A model generated the notes under the pieces. It did not search any database. It saw only the letters and a program-made list of their open reading frames with translations, and was not told the DNA's origin. Made by a program: the position numbers and the translations under genes. A DNA stretch of 64,000 nucleotides from Butyrivibrio sp. AC2005 (GTDB taxonomy: Bacteria > Bacillota > Clostridia > Lachnospirales > Lachnospiraceae): assembly GCF_000424145.1 (NCBI RefSeq), contig NZ_AUJI01000031.1, forward strand, positions 18,808-82,807. The letters are read 5' to 3'. Positions 41,826-50,463 of the stretch are shown piece after piece; the stretch's first letter is position 1; each line of letters opens with the position of its first letter.

Positions 41826-42965
41826 ATGAATTTTAAGCCTGCAAAAAAGCTGGGGTTTGGACTTATGCGAATGCCCCTCAACGACACTCATAATGATGCG
41901 GATGTTGATATCGAACAGGTATGTAAGATGGTGGATATGTTCCTTGAGAGGGGCTTTACCTACTTTGACACAGCCCTTATGTATCACTCCTGCCAAAGTG
42001 AAAGCATAGTGAAGAAAGCTCTTGTGGACAGACATCCCAGAGAGACCTATACGCTTGCAACCAAACTTCATAGTGCATTTTTTAATTCAATCGAGGAGAG
42101 AGACAAGGTTTTCGAGCAGCAGCTTGAGAAGACCGGAGCCGGGTATTTTGACTACTATCTGATACATGGCATAGAGGGAGAAATGCTCGACAAATATGAA
42201 AAGCTGGACTGCTTTAATTTTATCCTTGAAAAGAAACAGGAAGGTCTTATAAAACATGTGGGTTTCTCATTCCACGACACCCCGGAGCTTCTCGACAAGA
42301 TTTTGACAGAGCATCCGGAGATGGAGTTTGTTCAGCTTCAGATCAATTATATGGACTGGAACAGCGAGTGGATCCAGTCAAAAGCATGCTATGACGTTGC
42401 TGTAAAACATGGCAAACCTGTAATTGTCATGGAACCTGTAAAAGGCGGTACACTTGCAAATAAGATGCCAGATGAAGCAGTGGCTCTTTTTACCGAACAT
42501 GATGCATCAATGAGCATCCCAAGCTGGGCTATAAGATTTGTGGCAAGCCTCGATAACGTGATGATGGTTCTATCAGGCATGAGCAGCCTTGAGCAGATGG
42601 AAGACAACACAAGCTACATGCAGGATTTTGTGCCTCTTTCCCAGGAGGAAAAAGACCTCTGTCTCAGGGCAGGAGAGATTATCAATAGCCAGATTGCAAT
42701 CCCCTGCACAGCCTGCTCGTATTGCACAGGCGGTTGTCCCATGAACATCTGCATTCCGAAGTATTTCAGCCTTTACAATGCAGACATGCGCGATGACTTA
42801 GAGCGCAAGGGGTGGACTATTAATTTCTCCACTTACAACACTCTCGGAAAGAATTTTGGCAAAGCAAGCGACTGTATAGCCTGCGGTCAGTGTGAGGGAG
42901 TATGCCCTCAGCACCTGCCTATCATCGATAATCTTAAGAAAGTCGCAACGCTGTACGAGCACTGA
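41826..42965 (+). CDS. Aldo/keto reductase with ferredoxin-type Fe-S domain
   Basis: 379-residue oxidoreductase. Residues 1-275 form an aldo/keto reductase barrel (GFGLMRMPLNDTHNDADVD, TYFDTALMYH with the catalytic Asp and Tyr, FDYYLIHGI). The C-terminus carries cysteines for Fe-S clusters: CTACSYCTGGCPMNICIP and CIACGQCEGVCPQHLP. This two-part architecture is common in anaerobic Clostridia. The natural substrate is unknown. AGAAAGGAAAAGTT precedes the ATG. Confidence 0.92.
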   Translation: MNFKPAKKLGFGLMRMPLNDTHNDADVDIEQVCKMVDMFLERGFTYFDTALMYHSCQSESIVKKALVDRHPRETYTLATKLHSAFFNSIEERDKVFEQQLEKTGAGYFDYYLIHGIEGEMLDKYEKLDCFNFILEKKQEGLIKHVGFSFHDTPELLDKILTEHPEMEFVQLQINYMDWNSEWIQSKACYDVAVKHGKPVIVMEPVKGGTLANKMPDEAVALFTEHDASMSIPSWAIRFVASLDNVMMVLSGMSSLEQMEDNTSYMQDFVPLSQEEKDLCLRAGEIINSQIAIPCTACSYCTGGCPMNICIPKYFSLYNADMRDDLERKGWTINFSTYNTLGKNFGKASDCIACGQCEGVCPQHLPIIDNLKKVATLYEH

Positions 42966-43024
42966 TTAGCTGTAATTGCCATATTTATTGAGATAGCAGC
43001 TATTTTGATAGGTATGTTTTTTAT
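42965..43024 (+). pseudogene. Fragment duplicated from the small membrane protein gene at 47.2 kb
   Basis: About 57 bp beginning at the aldo/keto reductase stop codon match 47187-47246 with few changes (LAVIAIFIEIAAILIGMFF against LAVIVIFIVIAAVLIGMFF). No start or end of the gene is present. The rest of the gap to 43216 has a 9-bp inverted repeat (AGGCTGGCA at 43046 with TGCCAGCCT at 43070) that lacks a T run. Confidence 0.6.
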
Positions 43025-43216
43025 ATATTGCCAATTAATGAGGGAAGGCTGGCACCTTGTCACGGGAGTTGCCAGCCTATGTGTTAGAAGAAAAGTTTTT
43101 TTCTTATGAGGGAGTAAGAGAGGTAACTCTCTTAATTGAGTATTATAATAACTCCCAAATCGTAAAAGAAAGTGACCACTTTGTGTAGATATTGTGAATT
43201 CATATGCCAAGAATAA

Positions 43217-44023
43217 AGCTATGGCCTTGAAAACAAAGTAAAGCTTCTTGCCGTAACGAGTAATGTAATGGGCAATGAAGATGCAATAGCAGGGATGCTT
43301 ACAAAAGAAGGATATGGCAATGTTCCTGTTGGAGTTAGTCCGTACTCGAACGATACGGCTTATCCGGAATATTGGGATAAATTTTCTGAAACAGTGGCAA
43401 ACAATGAAAAGATAGATGCCATTAAGTTACTAAGAAGGACACTTGCTGAATCCAAAGAGCCTGTATCTATTGTTACCACGGGGTATTTGACTAATATATA
43501 TGGTCTAATGATTTCACAGGGAGATGAATACAGTCCGCTTAATGGAATGGATCTGATAAGAGAAAAGGTAAAAGAAATGCATGTAACGGGTGGTGTTTAT
43601 CCTTCCGGAATGGATTTCAATTATGCCTATGTGCCATTTGCGCCTTTAAGTGCCAGATATGTATTTGAGAACTGGGAAAGCGCTGTGCCGCTTTATATAT
43701 ACACATATGATCTTGGCGGTCCGCTTATGTGCGGAGGCAACCTTCAAAACATGTCTGAAACCGACTATCTTGCGTGGGCATTGAAGAAAAGAGGGGTCGA
43801 AAGCGGAACACCGTCCTGGGATGCTTTTACTGTATTTGTTTTTGCAAATATTAAGGCTTCCGAAAACCATGGAATAACCACTGAAAAATGCAATATGGCA
43901 ATTGACTCTGAAGGAGTTAATATTATAGAGGATTGTCCAGATGGAAAATTCTTCAGAATTATAAAAAGCAGGGACAATGAATATTATAGAGATCTTATAA
44001 ATGCAGATCTTATTCTACCGTAA
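43217..44023 (+). pseudogene. Nucleoside hydrolase-like gene lacking its 5' end
   Basis: The frame reads SYGLENKVKLLAVTSNVMGN onward, which matches inosine-uridine nucleoside hydrolase-type proteins (LLAVTSNV, then VSIVTTGYLTNIYGLM, MDFNYAYVPFAPLSARYVFE). A stop codon at 43214 cuts the frame just before this point, so the N-terminal 30-40 residues with the metal-binding Asp cluster (DxDxxxDD) are missing. The first ATG is 43268 with no good ribosome site. It is probably inactive. The C-terminal two thirds are intact. Confidence 0.7.
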
Positions 44024-44036
44024 ATCATAGAATCAG

Positions 44037-44068
44037 TTGATGTATTGATGTATTGATGTAATGATGTA
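44037..44068 (+). repeat. Four tandem 8-bp repeats
   Basis: TTGATGTA three times (44037-44060), then ATGATGTA (44061-44068). Intergenic, about 175 bp before the mazE promoter. A short reading frame after it (SGIWFTYGEKDVYVPSGVTV, ending 44203) may be the tail of a lost gene. Confidence 0.6.
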
Positions 44069-44241
44069 TCAATTATCAAATCTTTCGCCATTTATATTCA
44101 ACACATAAATGACAAAGTGTAAGAATCCCACAGCAAGTGGAATCTGGTTTACATACGGAGAAAAGGATGTCTATGTACCATCTGGAGTAACAGTAACATT
44201 TTGAGAGGACTAATATGCCAGATGAGGGCTACATCAGGTGA

Positions 44242-44281
44242 TTGTGCACATAATGGATATACAGTATAATGTATATACATT
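44242..44281 (+). promoter_or_regulatory. mazEF promoter with palindromic operators
   Basis: TTGTGC (44242-44247), 17 bp, TATAAT (44265-44270). AATGTATATACATT (44268-44281) is a perfect 14-bp palindrome over the -10 and start site. AATGGATATACAGT at 44252-44265 is a 12-of-14 match, 16 bp upstream in the spacer. The layout fits autorepression by the MazE/MazF complex. A similar palindrome, TGTATATATACA, lies after mazF at 44898-44909. Confidence 0.7.
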
Positions 44282-44297
44282 CGAAGGAGGTAATCAC

Positions 44298-44540
44298 ATG
44301 GAACAGGTTGCAATAAGGGCCTGGGGTAATAGCCAGGGAATTCGAATTCCTAAGGATATATTAGAAAAACTGAACCTAAAGGTTTCTGATGTGTTGGATA
44401 TAGAAATAGAAAACGATAGTATCGTGCTTAGAAAACAGTTTGTTCATAAAACTTTCGAAGAAAGACTTGCAGAGTTTAACGGTGAAATATCAGTTTGTGA
44501 TTTTGACTGGGGCGAACCGGTAGGGAGAGAGATTTTATGA
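44298..44540 (+). CDS. mazE: MazE-type antitoxin (AbrB/SpoVT fold)
   Basis: 80-residue antitoxin. The N-terminal swapped-hairpin domain is QVAIRAWGNSQGIRIPKDIL, EKLNLKVSDVLDIEIEND. The C-terminal tail (FEERLAEFNGEISVCDFDWGEPVG) is the toxin-binding segment that ends in the GxPxG-like form. The start is ATG 44298, with GGAGG at 44286-44290. It is immediately followed by the toxin with a 4-bp overlap. Confidence 0.93.
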   Translation: MEQVAIRAWGNSQGIRIPKDILEKLNLKVSDVLDIEIENDSIVLRKQFVHKTFEERLAEFNGEISVCDFDWGEPVGREIL

Positions 44541-44848
44541 GTGAGTTTAATCAGGGGGATATTATAAGGATTACAGGTTTCAAAAGACAGTTGTTCGTTA
44601 TAGTTAGTAAAAATGCTTTTATAAAGGCAACTGGCATATTTCATGTATGTCCTATGCTTTCTAATATTCCGGCGGGGCCTATACATATCCCAGTGTGTGG
44701 GAAAAAGGGCGAATCCGGGACTGCGATTTGCGAGCAGATTAAAGCAATAGATCCTAGGGCAAGAGGGTGTAATAGAGTCGATTTTCTTGCATATGAGGAC
44801 ATTATGAATGTATCAGATGCGGTGCAGGGAATTTTTGAGTACGATTGA
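44537..44848 (+). CDS. mazF: MazF-type endoribonuclease toxin
   Basis: 103-residue PemK/MazF toxin, a ribosome-independent mRNA interferase. FNQGDIIRITGF is the N-terminal strand (the usual GDI(V/I) motif), followed by PMLSNIPAG, GESGTAICEQIKAIDPRARG (the conserved Q-x-(K/R)-x-(I/L)-D region) and a C-terminal helix. It overlaps mazE by ATGA, so antitoxin is made first. Confidence 0.95.
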   Translation: MSEFNQGDIIRITGFKRQLFVIVSKNAFIKATGIFHVCPMLSNIPAGPIHIPVCGKKGESGTAICEQIKAIDPRARGCNRVDFLAYEDIMNVSDAVQGIFEYD

Positions 44849-44995
44849 TAGTACATTTTATTTTTGAAGTTAAGAAAAGACTAGGAAAAAATGTTATTGT
44901 ATATATACATATTCTATTTTAATTAGGATTATCTATTTCATCTTTTTGCTGCTGTTGTATCATATATAGCACAGCAAAAATATCAGGAGGCATAA

Positions 44996-45778
44996 ATGCT
45001 ACATATTATAATTCTCAGCAAGGGTTATTTCCCTGAAAAATTAAACACAAAGGATACTGCAAAAGACAGGGTTATTGTCATAGCTTCAGCGAACGATTCC
45101 ATACCGGTGTCTGCATATCAGAATGAGATGTTAAGGAATATGGAGGTGAAGCTCCTTCCGGAGATAAAGGATACTTCTGCAGAAGGAAAGAATATTCTGC
45201 GCATTGCCCAGGCTATGCGCATTGGCCAGCTCACAGCAGCCGAAAAGGAGTATGAAATTTATACAGATGATGATGTTCTCAAAAAAGGACTCGTTCCTTC
45301 TTCAGGAGAAAAAGCTTCTCCTAAAAACCAGCCACGAAAAAAGGTGAGCATTGAAGTTGAGGTAAAAGAGAAGAAGCTTGAACCAACTAAGGGTAAAGCT
45401 CCAAAGAAGCAGGAAGAAAAGAAAGAAACAAAGTCAGCACTAGCAAAGAAAAGACCCATGATCACAAATAAGATGACGGACTTTGCGTCGAAGCAGGAAA
45501 GCGTGTCTGAAAAGAAGGAGGAAAAAGCAGCTAAGGCTCCGGCTACAAAGAAGGGAACAGTAAAGATTCCAACTCTTGCACAGATAAAAAAGGTGTTGGG
45601 AGCTGCAAATAGTGGCTACGCTAAGACCATACTTGAAGTGTGTAAGAATTCCAATCAGATAACATTTGAGATGAATATAAGAATGGAACTTGCTAAAGCA
45701 GGCCTTGGTTCAGGCACATGCCAGGAGATTGCAAAAACTCTAAACGATGAGTTTGGTAAACAGCTTCCGCCCGCATAA
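44996..45778 (+). CDS. Unknown protein with Lys/Glu-rich central linker
   Basis: 260 residues with three parts. The N-terminal alpha/beta domain (1-85) begins MLHIIILSKGYFPEKLNTKD and VIVIASANDSIPVSAYQNEM. The central low-complexity linker (about 95-180) is very rich in Lys, Glu, Ala and Pro, like histone-like or nucleoid-associated tails. The C-terminal helical domain is IPTLAQIKKVLGAANSGYAK, TILEVCKNSNQ. The first part has the look of a NYN/PIN-type Rossmann domain, but catalytic acids are not evident. ATCAGGAGGCATAA precedes the ATG. A terminator follows. No family recognised with confidence. Confidence 0.6.
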   Translation: MLHIIILSKGYFPEKLNTKDTAKDRVIVIASANDSIPVSAYQNEMLRNMEVKLLPEIKDTSAEGKNILRIAQAMRIGQLTAAEKEYEIYTDDDVLKKGLVPSSGEKASPKNQPRKKVSIEVEVKEKKLEPTKGKAPKKQEEKKETKSALAKKRPMITNKMTDFASKQESVSEKKEEKAAKAPATKKGTVKIPTLAQIKKVLGAANSGYAKTILEVCKNSNQITFEMNIRMELAKAGLGSGTCQEIAKTLNDEFGKQLPPA

Positions 45779-45787
45779 GAAAGACAT

Positions 45788-45822
45788 CCCTTGACAGACT
45801 CAAAGGTCTGTTAAGGGTTTTT
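45788..45822 (+). terminator. Terminator after Lys-rich protein gene
   Basis: CCCTT-g-ACAGAC (45788-45799) pairs with GTCTGT-t-AAGGG (45806-45817), followed by TTTTT. The stretch to 45951 contains a start-less frame (KKIEEKLSCDMVLGTIYEVL) that may be another gene tail. Confidence 0.85.
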
Positions 45823-45951
45823 CATTTCCTTCTAAAACAACTTGAATAATACGTTGCCAAAAAGATAGAAGAGAAACTTTCCTGTGATATGGTTTTGGGG
45901 ACTATATATGAAGTATTGGGAAAAAAATGTAGGAGATAATGCCAAAAGCTA

Positions 45952-46512
45952 ATGGAAATGATAGATTTCACCAAGTATCCGGTGACATTCACAATAATAG
46001 GGATAAATATCATAGTATTTTTAATGATAAACCTGAAAGTAGTTGATACAACTGTACTCGGCTCTTCATATATAAAGACACTTCAGGAAAAGCAGCTATA
46101 TCGAATCATCACAAGCGCATTCACCCAGAAGGAGTTTCTCCATCTTGCCTGTAATATGTACTCTCTCTACAACATCGGACAAATATTGGAATATGCACTC
46201 GGACATGTAATCTATCCTGTGTGCTATGCTATTATCATGATTATCGGTGGTGGAATATCTGCACGGATTCATAAAAAACGCTCACCTTTTACGATATGTA
46301 TCGGTGCATCTGGTGTCATATGCGGGCTACTTGGGATTTATATGGTTATAGCATATTCTGTCATGGGATTTTCAGGGCTTAAGTCTATGATTCCCACCAT
46401 AATCTTGCTTATTCTTATGACCACATCCAAAAAGATAGATTCCATCGGACATTTCACAGGACTGTTTACCGGTATCCTATGCGGGATAGCACTTGTTAAT
46501 GTTTATTCTTAG
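45952..46512 (+). CDS. Rhomboid-family intramembrane serine protease
   Basis: 186-residue membrane protein with six hydrophobic segments. The rhomboid pattern is present: HLACNMYSLYNIG (the HxxxN on helix 2), the catalytic Ser in IGASGVICGLLG (S120, GxSG), and the His in DSIGHFTGLFTG (H167). The start is uncertain: two ATGs lie 6 bp apart, and the best ribosome-like site (GGAGAT) is rather distant. Substrate unknown. Confidence 0.88.
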   Translation: MEMIDFTKYPVTFTIIGINIIVFLMINLKVVDTTVLGSSYIKTLQEKQLYRIITSAFTQKEFLHLACNMYSLYNIGQILEYALGHVIYPVCYAIIMIIGGGISARIHKKRSPFTICIGASGVICGLLGIYMVIAYSVMGFSGLKSMIPTIILLILMTTSKKIDSIGHFTGLFTGILCGIALVNVYS

Positions 46513-46603
46513 AATTTAACACGCTGTATTTTGCAAACATAGTCATATATTCATAGCTTTTATCCATATAAAATGGTCTCATAAGGAATGATCGCTTCAA
46601 TTC

Positions 46604-46711
46604 CTTACAGATATTCTTCTTGTATTTGTTCCGGTAGTAGTTGGCGCCGGACTCATCATAAAAAGTGCCTTTGAGAAGCATCATAAAAAAGAAAATAAAT
46701 ACGAGTACTGA
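46604..46711 (+). pseudogene. C-terminal fragment of a paralogue of the membrane protein at 52.0 kb
   Basis: Frame ending at 46711 reads LTDILLVFVPVVVGAGLIIK, then SAFEKHHKKENKYEY. The first 28 residues match the end of the protein at 52035-52406 nearly exactly, although the DNA differs at synonymous sites. The front of the gene is missing. Confidence 0.65.
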
Positions 46712-46721
46712 GGAAGTGGAT

Positions 46722-47023
46722 ATGGCAAAACTAAAAAAGAAAATACCTGATGGATTTACAGATTTATGTTACGGAAGATCGAATGGACCATGGACACCGG
46801 AAGAAATAGTAAGATGCTAAAAGCGCTTGAGAAATACTTTAGGATGGGAACACCTCTGGAAGATACAGACATTAAAAAGGTACAAGATGCTGCACTTGAA
46901 ATAGACAGTAGTAAAGGTTGCTGCAGCGAAGAGCTTGTTGAGCTTTTGGAAGAAATGGCTGTGAAGTGGGTTAGCCTTAACAGTAATCCGATTCAGCTTG
47001 GAAGGGTATCGTATAAAAGATAA
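46722..47023 (+). pseudogene. Small unknown gene split by a frameshift, or a coupled pair
   Basis: GAGGAAGTGGAT precedes ATG 46722, whose frame encodes MAKLKKKIPDGFTDLCYGRS, NGPWTPEEIVRC and stops at 46820. A second frame starts at ATG 46814, overlapping that stop as ATGCTAA, and encodes MLKALEKYFRMGTPLEDTDI, KKVQDAALEIDSSKG... to 47023. Joining the two by a one-base shift gives one continuous acidic helical protein of about 100 residues, so a frameshift mutation is the simplest reading. Translational coupling or programmed slippage is possible. Family not recognised. Confidence 0.55.
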
Positions 47024-47157
47024 TCGTTGCACAAAGACTGAGATACGTGGTGGCGACAGACCTGTAAGCAGTTTTGGAGTAGAAGAACTTTATTGCGCGG
47101 TATATAGGTAAAAGGTAGTGGTAATACTGGTGCCAGATACAGACGGAGGTATAGATC

Positions 47158-47415
47158 ATGGTGAGTGTATTGTTGGGATTAATTACATTAGCTGTAATTG
47201 TCATATTTATTGTTATAGCAGCCGTTTTGATAGGTATGTTTTTCACCGGACTAATCGGAGGAACAATCCTTCTTTGTACCGGTAAACATTTTTCAAAAGA
47301 TACAAAAAAGAAGGTTGCAAGCCGTATATGCATTGGTGTTGGGATAGTATTCCTTATTCTTGCTGGCGGATCAGCAGGAATAATCATCAATTATGCGGTA
47401 AAAATCTTTGGATGA
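47158..47415 (+). CDS. Small two-helix membrane protein
   Basis: 85 residues with two hydrophobic helices (about 4-40, ITLAVIVIFIVIAAVLIGMF, and 59-80, ICIGVGIVFLILAGGSAG) joined by a Gly- and Lys-rich loop (TGKHFSKDTKKK). GGAGGTATAGATC precedes the ATG. A partial copy of its 5' half lies at 42965. Function unknown. Confidence 0.65.
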   Translation: MVSVLLGLITLAVIVIFIVIAAVLIGMFFTGLIGGTILLCTGKHFSKDTKKKVASRICIGVGIVFLILAGGSAGIIINYAVKIFG

Positions 47416-47743
47416 GGTACTGGACAAACGTAAAGTATTTGCTCTACTCGATATGTAACAGATTCATCTTTTTGCTTACAATATGAACATGGAGATGAAC
47501 TTGCAGACAAAGGGTTTTAATTCAAAGTAGTAAAGAAGGACGGTACTAAGGACGAGTTTAAGTAATATGCTCTAAAAGAAAAATAGATATGCCGTTTTTG
47601 CCTAAATGAACATTTATAAGAAGGGCAAAAAATCCTAGAATAATCTCATAAACAATGAGTTGCTTCAAAGGAAGCGATGTGCAGGCCACTTGGCGAGGTT
47701 CTTTCGAGCCTAGTGGAATGTCATACAGAGGTAGGGTAAGGTT
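47416..47743 (+). other. Gene-free stretch with decayed coding fragments
   Basis: No intact gene. A short start-less frame near 47527-47565 (FKVVKKDGTKDEFK, stop) may be a gene tail. An inverted repeat around 47680-47710 (CCACTTGGC with GCCTAGTGG) precedes the PspC gene. Nothing else is recognised. Confidence 0.3.
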
Positions 47744-48058
47744 ATGAGAGAAAGAAGACTTAGAAAAAGTGCAGATCAGAAGGTTTGTGGTGTATGCGGT
47801 GGCTTAGGTGAGTATTTTGGGATTGATCCTACAATCATAAGAGTTATCTATTTGATTATCTTGTTTACTACCGGCATTGGAATACTTCCTTATATCATCC
47901 TTGCTATAGTAATGGATGATGCGCCAGAGAGTGCAAAGACCACTGGTTACCAAAAAAATGAAAACAGTTACTCGGCAAATGACTATTATGAGACAAGCGA
48001 ACCCATTGGTTTTAAGCCTTTTACAGATAATTCAGAGATCAGAGGCTTTAGAATCTAA
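47744..48058 (+). CDS. PspC domain protein
   Basis: 104-residue membrane protein with the PspC domain at the N-terminus (RRLRKSADQKVCGVCGGLGE, YFGIDPTIIRVIYLIILF, PYIILAIVM) and a hydrophilic tail. PspC-type proteins are linked to membrane-stress sensing. No other psp genes are nearby. GAGGTAGGGTAAGGTT lies before the ATG. Confidence 0.9.
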   Translation: MRERRLRKSADQKVCGVCGGLGEYFGIDPTIIRVIYLIILFTTGIGILPYIILAIVMDDAPESAKTTGYQKNENSYSANDYYETSEPIGFKPFTDNSEIRGFRI

Positions 48059-48150
48059 AAGTGGAGTATCCGGATATCCTTTAAGCTTCATTGCAAGGAA
48101 AAAGAAGATATCTGATTGACATGATGATTATTGTTACGTGTTACATCTGG

Positions 48151-48181
48151 CGAAATGAGTCGACCCCATCGGCTCATTTCG
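48151..48181. repeat. Inverted repeat in 48.06-48.39 kb intergenic region
   Basis: CGAAATGAG (48151-48159) and CTCATTTCG (48173-48181) form a 9-bp stem. No T run follows, so it may be a processed or decayed terminator. The rest of the 330-bp gap is AT-rich with no gene seen. Confidence 0.5.
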
Positions 48182-48390
48182 TGATTAATGTTGATTCTGC
48201 TGTATCTGTTTAAGTCGCGCTTAATATATAATTACATAAGTAATAGTTAGGTGAAAATAGAGGAATTAACAAATTCCTTCGATATGAAATAAATGACACA
48301 ATCATACTTATGTTGATGCTTAATAGAAAATCTAAGCATTCAGAGAATGTATAGGTAGATATTTCTGAATATAAGAGGAGTACAGACAAT

Positions 48391-49317
48391 ATGGATTATA
48401 AAAAAATTGCAATAATCGGAGCCGGAGCAGTCGGATGCTATATTTTGTGGGGACTTTCACAAAAAAATGATATTGAGCTTTCTGTGATTGCATCGGGTGC
48501 CAGAAAAGAAAGATTTGAGAGAGATGGTTTTTATATCAATGACCAGCTTTTTACACCTGTTATCAAAACGCCGAGAGAAGCCCACGGCGCGGATCTTGTC
48601 ATAGTTTCTGTAAAATATAACGCTTTACAGTCCGCAGTTTTAGACATTAAAGAAATCATTGACGAACATACTGTAGTAATGAGTCTTATGAACGGCGTCG
48701 ATAGTGAAGAAGTAATAGGTTCTGCAATCGGTGAAGAGCATATCGTTCCTGCACTTATTAAAGTTGCTTCTGAAAGAAAAACTAACAGAGTATTCTTTGA
48801 TCCGGAATCAACTGTTGGAATAGTTTACGGAGAAAAAGGCGGAGAAAAAACAGAAAGAACCAAGGCTTTAGAGAGGCTTTTTGAAGGAACGGGCCTTCAT
48901 TACAGAGAATCGGATGTCATTCTTGCAGAAATTTGGAATAAGTTCAGATTAAACGTTGGTAACAATCAGCCCCAGGCTATGCTTGGCGTGGGAGTAGGTG
49001 CTTATGGTGACAGTGAACATGTAGCTGCAATTAGAAAAGGACTTGTAGATGAACTGGATGCGATTGCTAAAGCAAAGGGCATAGATTTAGCTGCAGCAGA
49101 CCCGGTATCTATCAGAGGATCAAAAGTATTCAAGAAAGCAAGATATTCGACACTGCAGGATCTGGATGCTAAAAGACATACTGAAGTTGATATGTTTTCA
49201 GGTGCGATTATCCGTATGGGGAAAGAGCTAGGAATTCCCACTCCATACAATGAGTTTACATATCACATGATAAAAGCCTTGGAAGAAAAGAACGATGGTC
49301 TCTTCGATTACGAATAA
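48391..49317 (+). CDS. Ketopantoate reductase family protein
   Basis: 308-residue NAD(P)-dependent 2-dehydropantoate 2-reductase (PanE/ApbA) family member. The Rossmann motif is IAIIGAGAVGCYILWGL, followed by ADLVIVSVKYNALQSAV, VMSLMNGVDSEEVIG, the catalytic Lys region EIWNKFRLNVGNNQPQAM, and RHTEVDMFSGAIIRMGKELG near the C-terminus. It would act in pantothenate synthesis if it is the true PanE. Paralogues with other substrates are common and no panB/panC is adjacent. It has its own ribosome site and terminator. Confidence 0.88.
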   Translation: MDYKKIAIIGAGAVGCYILWGLSQKNDIELSVIASGARKERFERDGFYINDQLFTPVIKTPREAHGADLVIVSVKYNALQSAVLDIKEIIDEHTVVMSLMNGVDSEEVIGSAIGEEHIVPALIKVASERKTNRVFFDPESTVGIVYGEKGGEKTERTKALERLFEGTGLHYRESDVILAEIWNKFRLNVGNNQPQAMLGVGVGAYGDSEHVAAIRKGLVDELDAIAKAKGIDLAAADPVSIRGSKVFKKARYSTLQDLDAKRHTEVDMFSGAIIRMGKELGIPTPYNEFTYHMIKALEEKNDGLFDYE

Positions 49318-49344
49318 GACTAAAGCATAACTCCGCTGTAAAGT

Positions 49345-49380
49345 AATAGCCGTTCCAGTCAGAACAGCTATTATTTTTTT
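49345..49380 (+). terminator. Terminator after ketopantoate reductase gene
   Basis: AATAGCCGTTC (49345-49355) pairs with GAACAGCTATT (49362-49372) with one mismatch, followed by ATTTTTTT. Confidence 0.85.
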
Positions 49381-49548
49381 ATCTTTTTTTCAGAGAATCA
49401 TAATGGTTTTATGCAGTATTTGCTGTAATACTTGAACTGAGAAATTGTTGGAATTTATTGATGGCATATATCAATATCTATGCATCTTTAATGCAATATT
49501 GATTATTTCATCAAGTATCAGAATCTCATCATGAACAAGGAGGTTTTT

Positions 49549-50367
49549 ATGAAGAAATCATTATGTTTTTTACTTTCCGGTATACTTCTGTGCAGCACAA
49601 TTGTGTTAAGCGGTTTCGCTGATAAAAATAGCGCGAATTCCAGTGATGTAACACAGGAGCAGATCGAAGAGAATATCATTGGAAGATGGATGATTGCAGA
49701 ACTGGATGGGCAACCAGTTCCGACCAACGAAAAAGCAGTATTCAACTTTGTTCCTGGCAACAAAGTCTATGTGAGTGCTTCTTTCAATTCACGCCCTGAC
49801 GTACATACACAGTGGCTTGATTTAACTGAAGATGAAGTCATCATTGATGGCAACAAATTGACCATCACCAGGCAATCCGGCGAGCAAAGTTCTCCGGTAA
49901 CCGAACTTATCATCACGTCCATCAGTGACAATGAGTTCACTGCAGATCTAAGCCTTATACTATCAGCTGACGGTGCTGCGAAAAGTACTAATATAGGTGT
50001 CTATCGCTATGTCAAAATCAATGATGACTACAGTGATGGCATAATAGGCACCTGGGAAGGACGCTGCACAAGTGAAGGCTCAATATTTGATGATGGTCAA
50101 GATCACCGATGGGAGTACAAAACTGACGGCACATATGTTTACTATGTAAAGGACGGGAACAACTGGGTTCCTTCTGATAATGAACTTAACGAGTATTTCG
50201 TGGCGGGTTCCCTGCTCTGCACTCGTTGGATAGAAGATGATGTGGAGAGCCGTGAATGGTGGGAAATCACTATCGATGGAGACAAGATGAACTGGACAGC
50301 TCTGCGTGAAGATGAGAATGGTAAAACCTTTACAGCCACTTTCGAAATGAATAAGGTAACGGAATAA
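49549..50367 (+). CDS. Secreted protein with two lipocalin-like domains
   Basis: 272 residues. Signal peptide MKKSLCFLLSGILLCSTIVL followed by SGFA. Two related beta-barrel units follow: one starting NIIGRWMIAELDGQPV, the other starting GIIGTWEGRCTSEGS with WEYKTDGTYVYYVKDGNNWV. Both begin with the G-x-W motif of lipocalin-like domains. The start is ATG 49549, with AAGGAGG upstream. It is probably a ligand-binding or protein-quality function outside the cell; the ligand is unknown. Confidence 0.72.
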   Translation: MKKSLCFLLSGILLCSTIVLSGFADKNSANSSDVTQEQIEENIIGRWMIAELDGQPVPTNEKAVFNFVPGNKVYVSASFNSRPDVHTQWLDLTEDEVIIDGNKLTITRQSGEQSSPVTELIITSISDNEFTADLSLILSADGAAKSTNIGVYRYVKINDDYSDGIIGTWEGRCTSEGSIFDDGQDHRWEYKTDGTYVYYVKDGNNWVPSDNELNEYFVAGSLLCTRWIEDDVESREWWEITIDGDKMNWTALREDENGKTFTATFEMNKVTE

Positions 50368-50463
50368 AATTTTATGACTGGAGAAAACCAATGCAGCGGT
50401 GGTTAACTGTATAAAAAACAGAGGATGTATTACAGATAAACGGGATACATCCTCTATTACTTA

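Noticed and set aside
43046..43078. Inverted repeat after the aldo/keto reductase as a terminator
   Set aside because: The 9-bp stem is good but no T run follows.
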